In this document: positions 24,905-38,113 of the stretch, piece by piece | How positions within the stretch are numbered: the first letter of the stretch is position 1 | Layout of the letters: every line of letters begins with the position of its first letter | NCBI GenBank assembly: GCA_000320605.2 | Contig: KB445792.1 | Coordinates: forward strand, 1,431,581-1,495,580 | Source: Gelatoporia subvermispora B | Taxonomy: Eukaryota; Basidiomycota; Agaricomycetes; Polyporales; Gelatoporiaceae | DNA: 64,000 nucleotides | Reading direction: 5' to 3' | The notes under the pieces: model-generated | The model's database searches: none | The model's input: only the letters and a program-made list of their open reading frames with translations | Told to the model about the DNA's origin: nothing | Program-made: the position numbers and the translations under genes

Positions 24905-25764
24905 ATGATCACCTACATCCTTCTGGTCTCCCGGCAAGGTGCGCTTCGGATGTCAAAAGCACGGATAAGAATTGACAGACGAGACTTGCATAGGGAAAGT
25001 CCGTCTCGCGAAATGGTTCACGACGATGCCGCAGAAGCAGAAGGCCAAGATCGTCAAGGACGTTACGCAGCTCGTCCTTGCGCGCCGCACGCGCATGTGC
25101 AACTTTCTGGAATACAAGGGTGCGTCCCCCTCTTACTCGGTGTCCCACGGACCCTGACTGCAGTGTAGACACGAAGGTCGTGTACCGCCGATATGCGTCG
25201 CTGTTCTTCGTCTGCGGGATCGGAGCGGGGGACAACGAGCTCATAACGCTTGAGATCATCCACAGATATGTTGAGGTGCTCGACAGGTACTTCGGGAATG
25301 TACGTCGCGCCGTTATTCGTGGGCATTGATAGCAACTGACTGCGGATCACAGGTGTGTGAGCTGGACTTGTATGTGTCGTGGTGTCTTGCTTTCCCCCGT
25401 GTTGACATAATCCGCCCATAGGATCTTCAACTTCCAGAAGGCGTTTGCTGTATGTATCCCTTATGCGCATGCTCAGAGCTGCATCCTGACGTGAGAGCGC
25501 AGATCTTGGACGAGCTGATTATTGCTGGTGAACTGCAAGAATCTTCCAAGAAATCGGTTCTCCGAGTAGTGAGTGTAACGGCTCACGATCAAATCAACCC
25601 ATATAACATAGTCTGCGCCCGTCTAGGTCACACAAGCGGATACAATCGAGGAACAAGAGAACAGCGAAGACACAATGGCAAGATTAGGAAGCCTCAGTTC
25701 AAGACGTATGTGCCCCCCTGATGTAGCAATGTATACTAACAGACGTATCCCCTTCATCCGATAG
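24905..25764 (+). CDS. APS1: AP-1 clathrin adaptor sigma subunit
   Basis: Exons 24905-24938, 24994-25119, 25169-25299, 25353-25369, 25422-25449, 25503-25568 and 25627-25764 give 179 residues. The small sigma subunit stabilises the AP-1 tetramer that sorts cargo with clathrin between the trans-Golgi network and endosomes. It begins [20 protein letters not shown] and contains [20 protein letters not shown] and [11 protein letters not shown], close to universal in AP-1 sigma. [19 protein letters not shown] completes the longin-like fold. Exon 4 is 17 nt. The last 30 or so residues are uncertain: a GTATGT donor near 25708 could open another intron and give a different C-terminus. Confidence 0.93.
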
Positions 25765-25930
25765 TTCCTGGGCGCATGTGAAGGTCGTCCTATGCATATA
25801 ATATGGGGCCCTTGACCCATCCATCCATACAGCTGCCTTGCTCGGCAAGGTCTGGCATCCTGTTGTTCGGCATATGGCTTCCGGCCATCCATACCACTAT
25901 ATGTACTTGTACGATGACAGTATCTAATGG

Positions 25931-27869
25931 TCATCCTGCGGGCGGCGCCCGTTTGGGTCTGTTGGCTATATACCAACGCACGATGTTCAGTGTTGCGATT
26001 GAGTCCTCGAGCGAGCTGTGCCCTGCTGCACCGCCGGCTTGAATGGTCTGCCCGAGGCACTCTTTCGCCCTGCGTGACAGATCGGTAAAATTATCACGGG
26101 AGACGCAGGTAAAGACTGACAATGCCCTGAGTGCCCGCCGGTATGGCGGTCCCTGTGGATGCGGGAACAATACAGCTGTGTCAACGCAGCGATGGTGGAT
26201 CATCCGCAAGGTCTTGAGATCGTTCTCCAGTGCGTGCCCGATGATGATCGTGTTGGAACTTATCAGAGAGTCCAGCGACCGGCGGATTGCAGATAGTGGA
26301 AGTAGTGCCTTCGCGTGGTCTTCTGGTGTGATGCCAGAGAAACGGGTATTGAAATCACTGCAAGATCTCTGTTAGAGTATATGTCGGCATGTCAGAAATC
26401 TGCGACGGACATCACCTCAACTCCGTCGTCCATACGGACAAGCTCGTCGAAGATATCCTTGCCTTTGGAGTCTACGACTGACACTCGCGCCACACGCATT
26501 CCACCGGTTGTGTATATCATCTCACAATCTAGGGCGACTATGTCTAAGGCTGTGTCGACCGGAGATGTATCTGAACCAGAATCATGCGCCTGATGTGGTC
26601 GCGTGAACGAGAATGGGTGTCGCAAATGCAGGTCTGCTGGGTCTCTCTCATAGAAGACGTGTGGACCCCGTTCACAGCCTTCATCATTAGTTGGCCGGTA
26701 ACAGCAGCTGTATATGCGTGTCTTTTCTCCTGAAGCGGGCGTCAGATAGGTATGAGCAGGAGCATATGTGTACTGACGATCGACTCACCACTTGACTTTG
26801 TGCTGAAGGGCCTGCCCCAGTGGTATCTGCACTCGTCCGCTTCTTCTCGCCGCTTGACTTTGAAGGGTTGCGCGCACCGCTCGCAAGTCTTGATTGCACC
26901 CTCCTCGCTGGGCCGTTCGCCACCAGCGCCCGGGGGGATCTCCACAACGTATTCATAGCGTTTCATGTCATCTGCGGACAGGACGAATGGCTCGAGGTCA
27001 CTCGCTGTCAGAAGCAGCGCCTCGAGTTGCTTGCGTTTCTCCTCGCGCGTAGCGACATCGCTCTCTGTACCGACGGAGGGGTGTGATGCCGAGTCGGGAA
27101 TCGGCCGCCGTTTCAGGGCCGCAATAGACGTTATGACAGCCTACTTATCCGATCAGTTTACTAGCAATGTGCATATGTGCATCGGCCTTGCATACATTAC
27201 GATATGTTAGCTTGGTGGACTTCTTGTACACTTCCTCTTCCTGCCGCAAGGCATGTTCAGATGCAAGGGTCGGGTTCGTGGGCAGGATCTTCTCATATAA
27301 TACAACAAAGTGATCGTACAACGATTTAAGAAGGGCCTGGCCTGGAGAATTAGTGCTTCATGGAATGTAAGAATGACATTCGGAGGTAGCGTACCTGGCG
27401 GACGGGTATGGCCACTTGGGACTGTGCCGCATTGATACGGAGCACCGGGACACCTGTCTGCGAGCATCGTCAGCAATTATCTGTCAAGGCAGAGTGTACA
27501 TCGACGCACCGTCGTGTGAGTTGCTGTTGGTACAGCCGAGGGTTTAGTTAATCCGGTCTTGCGCAGCTTGCTCGGAGGCTCGCGTGCGGTAGTCCCATTG
27601 CTGCTGCTGCTGCTGGGTGCGCGCAGCGGGGAGTTGATCGGCCTCTTCGAGGGTATAGTGGCAGCTGCCTGCTTCAACGGCTGCGAGGATGACGCTACAG
27701 GCGCAAGCGCAGTCGAGGGTGCGGGGGATGTCTTGGGTGCATCGACTGGGATGTGCACGGTGGGTACTTGTGTGATCTCAGGTCGATGGGTAAATATGCA
27801 GTTGGAACGGGTGCAGTTGGGTTTGTCTGGACATGGTAGTGACTGGAAAAGGCCAAGGGTAGGAAACAT
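25931..27869 (-). CDS. REX3: RNA exonuclease 3 (DEDDh family)
   Basis: Seven exons (27510-27869, 27395-27457, 27196-27336, 26789-27140, 26411-26729, 26121-26357, 25931-26069; right to left) encode 536 residues. The start MFPTLGLFQSLPCPDKPNC with a CCCH-type cluster (C...C...C..THRP) is typical of fungal Rex3. A second cysteine region (CERCAQPF, then SCCYRPTNDEGC) precedes the exonuclease domain. That domain has IVALDCEM (D373, E375), IIIGHALENDLK and HSSLEDSIATL, the DEDDh motifs. Rex3 trims 3' ends of RNAs such as RNase MRP RNA. A 51-nt intron (26070-26120) has no frame effect, so its retention would add 17 residues. Confidence 0.92.
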
Positions 27870-28135
27870 GGTGCGCAGAGAGCGCGATGGACGAGTGTAC
27901 CGCCTGACCGTGTCACACGGCGAGCGCGGGATGTGTGGGGTCTTGCCCCAAAACGGACGTTGATCGTCGGGTGAAATGCGACGCGGCTTTCGCTTTGCTG
28001 CGCCGGTTCATTAACCTTCCTCGTTCTTCCTCAGCCCTTAAAGTGCGCACGTCCCGGCGCATTTACACTCGCTCCCGTGAGCCGTGGAATGCACCCTTGA
28101 TCGTCTGAGCGAACAACGTAGTCTTGGATCTCGCC

Positions 28136-29959
28136 ATGGCCGGTGCCAACAAGCCAAAGCGCAGAGCCCGCTCCGGCACTCTGCAGCAGTCGCTCGAGGA
28201 AATCGAGTATGTAGCTTGGTTCGCCGTTAGCACATTCAGATGATCCCTATATCCATCGTGTACCAGGACTGACTCTACTCATCACCTTGCGGGTCCATTC
28301 AGACCGCAGACGTGCGTCTCATTATCCCATCACTCCGTCCACCTCATGACATGTCTAACGTAGGCCTCTGTCCGAGACGTTCAACTTGCGCCCTCCTTCC
28401 CCGAAGAAGTACACGGATGGCCGTGTCACTAAGGAGAACAAGTGGGACAGAGGTTCGAGGGGCTTGTGGGCCGATATCAAGTCGCTGCGCTGGGCAGTTG
28501 TTCCATGTAAGTTCACAGTATGTGGTGCTGACTCCTTTTTTCACCCTATCTGTCACAGCATCTGCGCTGAAGCTCATGCTTATTCCTGTGGTCCTGTGGG
28601 CGAACTGGGAGCTTCTTGCCCCATTCGTCGCGAAAGACTTGCCAAACCCGTTCAGACCCCTCCTGTTCATCTCGCACCGAATCCCGGACTCCTCTGATGA
28701 CGACCCCCGCTATGCCAAAGGATACGGCGATTTGCTCTTCATCGCGTACTATATCATTGTCTGGTCATTCGTGCGCCAGTCTCTCACTCTGTACATCTGT
28801 CGCCCGCTGGCAAGATGGTTTGGTATCAAAAAGGAGGGAAAGCTTGATAGGTTTGGCGAGCAGGCTTATGCAGTGATCTACTTCGGGGTCATGGGGTCCT
28901 GGGGCATGGTGGGTCTACGTCTGTCTGCTGTTGTGCATCATTCTCACCTGCTGTGACAGTATATTATGTCGAAGCTGCCCACATGGTGGTACCGCACCGA
29001 GTATTTCTGGATCGGTGAAGAGCAACTTGATGTCTGTCTGCCTGTACGCAGCTGATAAGAGTCATGACAGACTATCCTCATTGGCGAATGGTTCCCGGGC
29101 TCAAGTGGTACTACCTGATGCAGGGGGCGTACTGGTGTCAGCAGCTCTTGGTCATGGCTCTCAAGCTCGAGAAACCGCGCAAGGACTACAACGAGCTTGT
29201 TGCACACCATATCGTCACGCTTTGGCTCATTGGGTCAGTCGTACGATTACGCACGTGCGACGTGAACTGATGGTGTCGACGAACTAGATGGAGTTATTTG
29301 GTTAACCTCACGCTAATTGGCAATGCGGTGTACTTGAGCATGGATCTTCCTGATATGTTCCTCGGGGTAACTAAGCTCTAATGAATGATTGCCTCAAGAA
29401 GTCTCACCCCTTTTCTCTATACAGTTCTCCAAGTTACTCAATTACATACAATGGGACAGAGCCAAAATGGTCACCTTTGTTGTATTCCTAGGCGTCTGGA
29501 CGTGAGTGTAGTATATACTTCAATTCCTTGTCAGATCATCCCTAACCGCTGTGGTCTAGCTACTTCCGGCACTGGCTCAACCTGGTCATGCTCTACTCTA
29601 TATGGACAGAATTTGACTTGATGCCGTACGTATTTCGGACCGTTTCAGTGAATCCGGGGATTAACTGAACGCTTCGTAGCGAGACGTCCAAACAGTGGTC
29701 CCCGAAAGATGGGGTCTGGCTGACCTGGTGGATGAAATACCAGATCTTCTTCCCCGTTATGCTCCTCCAGATCATCAACCTCTTCTGGTACATCCTGATC
29801 CTCCGGATCTTGAAGAGGTAAGCCGGGTCTAGCCTAGGAGCGGCTAGCCTGAGTGCTAATTCGCTATACAGGGCTGTGACGGACTTCGAGGCGACGGATG
29901 TGCGATCAGACGATGAGGATGATGACGAGCCCGAGGACAAACATGACAAAGACGACTAA
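28136..29959 (+). CDS. LAG1: Ceramide synthase (LAG1/LAC1, TLC domain)
   Basis: Eleven exons (28136-28206, 28303-28311, 28364-28506, 28559-28908, 28960-29014, 29071-29233, 29288-29366, 29425-29501, 29560-29625, 29680-29817, 29872-29959) encode 412 residues. The enzyme acylates sphingoid bases with fatty acyl-CoA in the ER membrane. The Lag1 motif is visible: [15 protein letters not shown], then the catalytic His pair in [14 protein letters not shown], followed by [19 protein letters not shown]. Six to eight hydrophobic helices are evident, and the C-terminus is very acidic ([11 protein letters not shown]). The basic N-terminus may carry ER-retention signals. Exon 2 is a 9-nt micro-exon needed to keep the frame. 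Confidence 0.94.
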
Positions 29960-30217
29960 AAGTTTCATAAAGCCGTCTCCAGGATGGACCATGGTCTTAA
30001 CCCGGACACCGTCTTTCATAGGCTGTCCACAGGTACGACACTTCCGTAATCATAACGTATGACACGATCAGCCACGATGGTTTGTCGACTATGCCGTTTG
30101 ATCTGCCTCTACTGTACACTGGTCAAAATCATACGACCGGATACCTAATTGTTACAGCTGCTTAGATGTGTCGACCCCCTGCAAGTGAACAGTACTACTT
30201 TGTGACAGTGCGCACGC

Positions 30218-31849
30218 CTAATTGGCGACGACCTGGTTCGCATGTGGCGCATCTCCGAAATCGTCGTCATCGTCATCGTCACTGTCCGCACCTCCAGGGA
30301 AGATGCCCTCGAGGTCCGAGACATCTGAACCTTCTTCCTTTCGTGTGAACTCGACCTTTGGGTTGTGCGTTGATGTGCGGTTCGGCCAGCGCTTCTCGCG
30401 CTGTACGTCGACGGGGTCGCCCGATGCCATCTCCCTGAACGCGAGCAGCGTGTACTGTACCATGGTGGTTGTGGGACAGTGAGTGGCGCGGAGGCGATTA
30501 CATGTCGAAAAACTCACGTGGGCGTCATTGCCGGCGTTGTGCATGTTCTTGGGCTCAAGTTGCAGGATGTGGCACATCCGCTCGAGCCCGCGCCGGTCGA
30601 CGGTGTCGTTTCCCTCCAGCGCGGAGAACATGTCGGAGGTGTCTACGACGTACGTGCCGTCTGCGGGCATGGTGTCTGGGAGGAGGAACTCGACGTGCGA
30701 GATTGCTTGCACCATCTTTGAGCGCAGGTACCTGCGGATGCATTATTATAGGGTGTCAACATAGGAGACACAAGCATACTTGATGTCCTGGCTATTGTCG
30801 TGGAAAATTAGGAACAACGGGCCTTTTGCGCAGTGCTCCGCGATGAGGTCGCGTATCCTCTGCTTGAACGTCCTCTTGTCCACGTCTTCGCTTTTACCAA
30901 AGTTGTAGAACTGCGGTCACACAGGAATCAGCGAGGCGCGCGGGTGATGGCGAAACCTAATACACTCACGTCGCGCCGGTCTGGCCAGGTGACGTAGGTG
31001 TTGAAGTAGCCGCGATGCTCCTTCACGACGAGGTGCCCGCTCTCCGCGAGCTCTGTGCCGCCCTCGAAGCGGACGAGGCTCCACCCGAATTCGGTGAGCA
31101 GGGTGTGGTCGTGGTCCCAGGCCTCGAAGTCGAGCGCCATCCACGTGCCCGCGCGCGCGGCCCAGAGGGTGCGGATCTTCTCGAACGCGAGCCGCCGCGC
31201 GGTGAGGAGCGTCGCGTTCTTGAGCTTCCGGTTGTTCTTGTCGATCGTCTGGCGACGAGAGGCGCGGCGCGGCGGTTGGCGAGGGGAAGCATGAGTGTTC
31301 GAATGAGAGAAGAGGGCGCCGCGACGCACCTTGACGGCCCGCTTGAGCGTGTCTGGGTTGTTGTACACGACGGTGGAGCAGGTCATGAAGTCCCCCGCCT
31401 GGAGGAGCACGTCCGAGGACGGGATCGGGATCGAGCGCGGGGTGAGCTGCATCGCGTGCAGCCAGTACCTCATGTACTCGACCTGCGCGGACGAGAAGAG
31501 CAGGCGCATCTCGCCGTTCGCAAATGTCCCTGCATGCGCGGAACGCACCGTGCCGCACACCGTCAGCGATTTCGGCTACAAAGCAAGAGCAACTTGGGGA
31601 TCAGACGCACCGAGGTAGAGCTCGATGCCATCTACGCCTTCTTTGCGGAGGGGGTGGTCGGGCGAGACGAGGGCGTTGAAGGAGAGCAGCGCCTTGAGCG
31701 GGCTCCATTCATCGATGTGGGGGAGCGCCTGGGACCTGATCGCGCCGTCAGCCCGCGCGCGCCGTTACTCGAAGAGGCAAGGATACGCGCCACTCGAATA
31801 TGATGTCCGTGAAGCGGTAGTACCCATGGACGTTCGTCGTCTTCGTCAT
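30218..31849 (-). CDS. Gfd2/YDR514C-like RNase H-fold protein with intact DEDDh residues
   Basis: Seven exons (31787-31849, 31611-31728, 31330-31529, 30970-31248, 30780-30910, 30518-30731, 30218-30454; right to left) give 413 residues. The core resembles the uncharacterised fungal Gfd2/YDR514C C-terminal domain, which has a DEDD exonuclease fold. Candidate catalytic residues can be read: MALDFEAW (D167, E169), FHDNSQDIKYL (D258 or D262) and HNAGNDAHYTLLAF (H328, D333). The N-terminal 120 residues form a separate region (PHIDEWSPLKALLSFN). The C-terminus is acidic with a run of Asp. Gfd2 in yeast has been linked to mRNA export, but the function here is unknown. It is divergent to the CENP-A gene (426 bp). 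Confidence 0.75.
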
Positions 31850-32275
31850 CGCGTCGATCCTCCGTAGTTGAAGGTGGAAGTAGGAAAGAAGAGATGAACG
31901 CGTCAAACACGCTGATATAGATGCGGAGGGGAGATTGAGGACTGATAGAGGACAATGCCACCGCGCCACAACGCGACCTCAATGAGCGTGTCTAATGGGC
32001 GCCTGTCCTGCCATAACGAGGCACGCGTCGCCCGATGCGATCTGAACCGCGTCTTGCCCACGGTCCGCGACCGCGCCCCCTCTCTCGCGCTCTGCTTGCA
32101 TTGTGACACCCTCCTCCTGCCCCGCTGCGTACCTTTCTCCTCACCCCCACACCACAGACCCAGATCGACCCTTTGGTTATCATCACGCGTACACGCGAGA
32201 CAAAGAAACGCAGACCACGGCACGCAATCGCATAACCCACGTTGAAGATATACCCGCGCATCGACGCCACGAGCG
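31850..32275. other. Divergent intergenic region (Gfd2-like / CENP-A)
   Basis: A 426-bp gap between two divergent start codons that must hold both promoters. No TATA box was seen. It has C-rich tracts near 32085-32160. Confidence 0.5.
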
Positions 32276-33045
<770 letters not shown>

Positions 33046-34223
33046 CGTAGGCGTTGGGACGGACCCTGGTTGCTGTTTCTCAGATGATGTGTGCTGCTCG
33101 CACGCCGTCATTGTTGCTTATCTCGCCGATGTATCTCGCGGGTGTATGTACGATTTCAGTTGCGCAATCTCCGTGTCGTCACTGCCACACTAGTTGTGCG
33201 ATCAGACCAATTACCCCAGGTGGAGGAGGAGACGCGAGGGGGGAGAGGAAGCGGGGTGTGGGACTGGGGGAGCTCATGCATGGCTCGGACGCAGTGTGCA
33301 CACGACAAACAATGTGAAAGTGATGCTGTATTGGTACGAACACGGGAGCAGAAAGAAGCGTGCCGCTCGGAGGATTGAGATGAGGGGGCAGTCGGCGCGT
33401 TGGGCCGGAGCGAAGATCGGTGTGGGGCGGAAGGTTCGAGCCAGCTATTTGACCGTACATTGTTCATTCGAGGATACGATGGTGGGGGGCTTGGCTGCAA
33501 TGGACCGGGACTAGAAAGACAGGAGACGGGGAGGAATGGTGAGGATGGCGTCATTACGGCGAGCGATGGCTTGTTGCGTCGGCGAGCGCAACGGGCGGCG
33601 GGGACGACACGAGGTGCTCTCATGGGAGAGGGCTGCCGAGTGTTGGCCGAGGAAGCACAAGCGTGCATGGCGGGCAGCCAGATGGCAGAGCCAGGTGGAG
33701 CCAGGTAGAGCCAGGTAGAGAGCGGTGCAGAGCCCATAGGCGGGCACGGCAGACTGGCACACCGGCTGGCGTGCCGCGGCCAATGGAAGGGGAAGGAAGG
33801 GGCGCGCGTGTAGAACGTTCGCACATGGGGAGGCGCTGGCTTGTTCAAGTGCGCTGTCTGTCCTGATGCGTCCTTCATCTACTCCCTGTCATTCCTTCTT
33901 TCCAGTCTTTACGTAGATACGCTCTCCCGGCGCCCATCTCTTCCCTTCAAACTGCATACTGAAGTAGCAGCTGCGAGCAGGGACGACTCTTCACAGCCGC
34001 GACCCGGGCTATAGCCAGCCTCGATCACATCGTCCGAAACGACACGGTCGATCTGCCCGTCCACCGTATTTTCCTCCTCTGCCGTCTCTTTCATCTTCCT
34101 CGCTTCGCCTTCGCCCCAGCCGGCCAGCTGCCTTTTCCTCCCCCTTCATGTCCCCCTAGTCCTTCCTCTCTCCCCCTCCTCGTCGCCCACCTTCTCTTTC
34201 TTCCTTTCTTCCCACCAGCAGAT
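33046..34223. other. Intergenic region, no gene recognised
   Basis: About 1.2 kb between CENP-A and the low-complexity gene. A long minus frame (33156-33878) is Pro/Ser/Arg-rich and looks spurious. There is a three-copy 10-bp tandem repeat at 33691-33720. The last 150 bp are C/T-rich, as in TATA-less fungal promoters. Confidence 0.5.
33691..33720. repeat. 10-bp tandem repeat, three copies
   Basis: The unit CCAGGTAGAG occurs three times in a row, with one G/A difference in the first copy. It is too short to be functionally assigned and is probably a minisatellite seed in non-coding DNA. Confidence 0.6.
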
Positions 34224-37205
34224 ATGCGTCGCATCGCCGCCGTCTTCGCTTCAAAACGCTCTGATAGGTCCGAGGCCGCCTCTGATACCTACTCTGCATC
34301 CTCCCGCTCGCCCTCTACTTCGGCACCGTCAAAGTCCGTCTCCCGCTTTTTCCATACTCTCCACAAGAAGGCCCCCCCGCCCCCACCGCCTAAAGAGCAA
34401 CCCCTGTCTTCTGGCGGCGGTGCCCTATCTTCTTCCTCTTCTTCAAGCGGCGCTCCCACGACCCCTGGCGACGATGACGGCGGGAGCTTATTTCCCCCAT
34501 CCACCAGCAAGCGCGGCTCCTGGACCAACACCGCGAGGGACTCCTTCGTCCACCCCATACTGCCCTTTGAAGAAGCGAATGCTCAGCATGCACTCCCGCC
34601 ACCACATCGCACCCCCAACCAGCAACGACCATTTCAACATGACTATCACGATGACAGCTCTGAGGGTCTCTCCGACACCGAGTCGCTTCCGTCGCAGCCC
34701 ACACCTAGGAAGATCGCGCCAGCCAGCAGTGCGAACCGTCCGCCTCAGATTTACGAACCACCCCTCGCCCCCGCTGCATATATGCGCGCCATAACCGCCA
34801 ACGCCCTCGCTGAGCCATTCACACCACCGCCGCTCCTGCATGTACCAGGGCGCCCGCTGTTCCCACGTTCCTGCAACACGCGTTCGGCAGTCTCGCAAAC
34901 ACGGCAGGATTCCCTGCATATCCAGATGTTCAGACAGCGGCTACTCCGCAGATTGGACGGTGGCCTCCTGCCCGCTGAAGAGCGAACGTTGGCGCCACTC
35001 GGGGGTCGCAGACGCCCACTTTCTCGCCCCTCGCTTCATTTAGATGACATTGCGATCCCATCGGATATCGCTCCGGGACTCGGTCAGCACAGCGAAGGCC
35101 TGCGACGATGGGCCTCCCGTCCATGTTTCGAGGACCGCCTGCTCATATACCTCCCATCGGCCCACCCGGACGAAGGCGTTACATGCGCGCGTGTTTCCAC
35201 CGGGCTGGGCGTCGCCGCTCTCGAGTTCTCGGAGGGCCTGGAATTATTGGCTGGGCTGTATGATGCCGATGCGCAGGGAGCGCCTGGCGTCAGCTTCCAA
35301 GAGACGGCCTCACCCGCCATGTTGTCCGATGCAACACTGACGCCGCTTTGCATGACGCCTCCCTCATTAAGCCCCACGCCGTCAGATTCGACCACCCCAG
35401 CCCCGACCACGCCACCGTCAGAGTTCCTTCCTCCCGTCACTGCAAAATCCCCCCAACTGTCAGGTATGCCTCACGTTGTATGCATGTTTGTGCGGGTCAA
35501 CTTATGAACGTGCTTCGGTGTAGTCTCGGTTCCTCCACAGAGCCGCGGTCAGACGTACAAGACCTCACCTCTCCGGATCGAGCACAGCCCTGCGGTCACT
35601 ACTTCACCTCAGGTGGCGTCCCCTCGCCCACAGCTATCTTCCGCCCCCGTCTCGCCCACACCTACACTGGTGGTATCCCCTACTATGTCGTCTCCATCGG
35701 CGTCCACTGCCACCCTCGCGAAGCCGGGCACGCCAACCGGGGGTGTGAAGCCCGCCGTGCGCTTCGCAGATGCCGTGGCGCCTGAGAAGGAGGACAAGAT
35801 ACCCCCTGGTTACGTGATGCGCATTAAGCAGCAGCGGGCCGAGAAGGCAAAGTTCCTCGAAGCGGAACGGGCTAGGCGCGCGCTGGAAGATGAGCGCCGC
35901 AAACACGATGAGGAGCGGCGCCGTCTGGAACAAGAGCGGGCGATCTGGGAGCGAGAGCGCCGTGCGCGCGAGGAGGAGAGGAGGAAGAAGGCCCTGGCGG
36001 AGGAAGTCGTCGCTGCACGCCAGAGACGCGAAAGCATGCGTTTCCCTGTGATGGGTTTCACCGGCGCCGGCGCGAAGGAAGGCGAGGCGATGGCGATGGA
36101 GTGGGAGCGCGAGCGCGAACGAGAGCGGGAGAGGGAAAGGCGGGGACGGGAGGCGAGCGCATATACGAGGTCTGCCCATGATCCGGCGACATCGCGCAAG
36201 TCGTCCGAAACGAATGTCCCCCGCTCGAGCTCACACACCAACGTCAACGGCGGCCCCCGGAACGACTCGCCCGTCCGCTCGCGCCCTCCCAGCGTCGTTG
36301 GCTCAGGCTCGCAGAACGGCAGCGCACGCGGCGCACCCAACTTGTCCCCACCTGGCGCGGAGACGCGGCCGGTGGTGCGGGACCGGCAAGCCAGCTGGCG
36401 CGGGTCGATGGCGTCGGAGGCTCCTCGCGCCCCTGATCGTTCGTCAACGATGCCTCCGGCTGCGTCGATGTGGAACATGAGTATGAACACGAACATGAAC
36501 ATGATTCCGCCGATGCCCATGATGCCCATGATGCCCGTTGCCGTTCCCGTCGCGATGCCCGTGACGATGCCGCCCTCCTCCTTCGGCATGGGAATGGGAA
36601 TGCGGATGAGCGGGATGGGCATGGACATGCCGCTGCTCCCGCCCACCCCGCCGTTCGTGATGCAGGACATGGCGTACCGCCCGCCGTCGGGCTCTGGAAA
36701 TCGCCAGAGCAGTAGTCAGAACCAGAACAGCAACGGCACTTCGGGACGTAGATCGCATAGTTCGTCCCCTGTCCCGACACCAACGCCGCGTTCTCATAGC
36801 TCCTCGCCGACCCTCGGACGCTCTGCGCGCGGCCCAACAAACTCGAGTTCGGAGCGCCTTCACCCAAGCCAGCCGCAGCGCCCCTCGCAGCACCAACATC
36901 GGTCATCATCGTCGCCCGGACCTGGCCCCGTCCCGCCTACGCGTCCCACCCACCACCGGACATCGAGCCACGAGCTCAAGCCCGATGTGCGCTCTTCCGC
37001 CCCCCGCCCTTCTGCGGGCGTTCGGGCGCAATCGGACGACAGGCGCAGCGCGCGGGCGTCGGTTGCCGCGCGGCCCACCCCCGTGCATCACTCTTCGTCG
37101 CCTGCGCAGATCGTGACGGCGTCCCGCAGCGCGCGGGCGGCCCCAAATGAAGGCTTCGTGAACCTTAGCCGGCCGTCGAACCGCCGGCAGAGCGTGATCT
37201 CGTAG
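34224..37205 (+). CDS. Large low-complexity protein with central coiled coil, unknown function
   Basis: Not recognised. Exons 34224-35463 and 35524-37205 join in frame to 973 residues. The first 100 residues hold a basic start (MRRIAAVFASKRSDRS), poly-Pro and poly-Ser tracts. Residues 190-370 are the most folded-looking part (CFEDRLLIYLPSAHPDEGV, LEFSEGLELLAGLYDADA). A strongly charged alpha-helical region rich in Glu and Arg spans about 510-610 (for example RRLEQERAIWERERRA). A Met/Pro/Val patch follows (MPMMPMMPVAVPVAMP), and the rest is Ser/Pro/Arg-rich. This composition suits a scaffold or cytoskeleton-associated protein, but no function is supported. The ATG at 34224 follows a long pyrimidine tract. 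Confidence 0.7.
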
Positions 37206-38113
37206 ATCGGCGGCTTCGCGAGTCTTCCCGCATGCGCGATGAGGCATGTTTCCTTTGGCCTTCGGCCTTCGGTACATTAATGCCTATGGACCCGGTCGCT
37301 CCTTCGCATACCTCATGCACTCTATTCCACTCATGATGACGGTTGTGATACTATAGATCTCGGACGCTCGTGTGTCCTAGTGTTTATTCTCAATAACGCT
37401 ATAGGGACTTTTGCTGCTCATCTCATCTCGTTCTTGTTCGCTGCTCCCATAGCTACTTTGCATACTACATACGTCCCCCCAATCAAGTCTCGGACCCCTC
37501 TCCCCACTATCGGCTGTTTGTTGCATTTCCGGATCGTAGTCACCTGTTGTCATGGACGATGCAATGCAATCTCTTGTACACTTAATTTCGCTCTTTCTTC
37601 ATATCGATGGATCCGAGAAGAGTCATCCCACTGGTTTATGAAAGCTTGTTTTGCCAGGCACAAGCCGTCACGGTGGTGTGGCGGGCTGTGTACCCTTGGC
37701 CAACGCCCTGGTCCCGTCTTCAATCGGATGCTGTGCTCATACTGATGGCCGCTTCCCGGGCAGCGTTTGACAGCCTCCCGAAGATCATCGAGCTTTGGGC
37801 TTCTTTGAGCCTGTTCTGAGCCGTGCCTTGCGTGAAGGGTGATCGGATGATCGTCGACTCAGTGCCAACGACGAACGTGTCTTGCTCGAACTATCACCCT
37901 TGCCCCGAGCACGAAACCTGTGACCTGCCGTCCGCAAGCGAGCGTTGATATATCACAATGTCCAGGTAGTATATGCAGTATTATGACAGGATCAGGAGCT
38001 ACGTATACAGAGATTATAAAGTCCAAATACACAGTTCATAAGGTCATGACATCCTGTACACCCGGCTGAATCCCTCTAGAGGCACAACGAAGATGACGGC
38101 CGCACGCTGTCGT
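37206..38113. other. Convergent intergenic region, no gene recognised
   Basis: About 0.9 kb between the 3' ends of the low-complexity gene (plus) and the cupin gene (minus). Less GC-rich than the flanking exons. The small frames at 37380-37819 show no recognisable domain. Confidence 0.5.

Noticed and set aside
31015..31803. 262-residue plus-strand frame
   Set aside because: Antisense to four exons of the Gfd2-like gene. It is interrupted relative to any domain and has no recognisable content.
33156..33878. 240-residue minus-strand open frame downstream of CENP-A
   Set aside because: Composition is Pro/Ser/Arg low complexity in GC-rich DNA, with no motif, no plausible exon partners and no promoter. 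Treated as chance.
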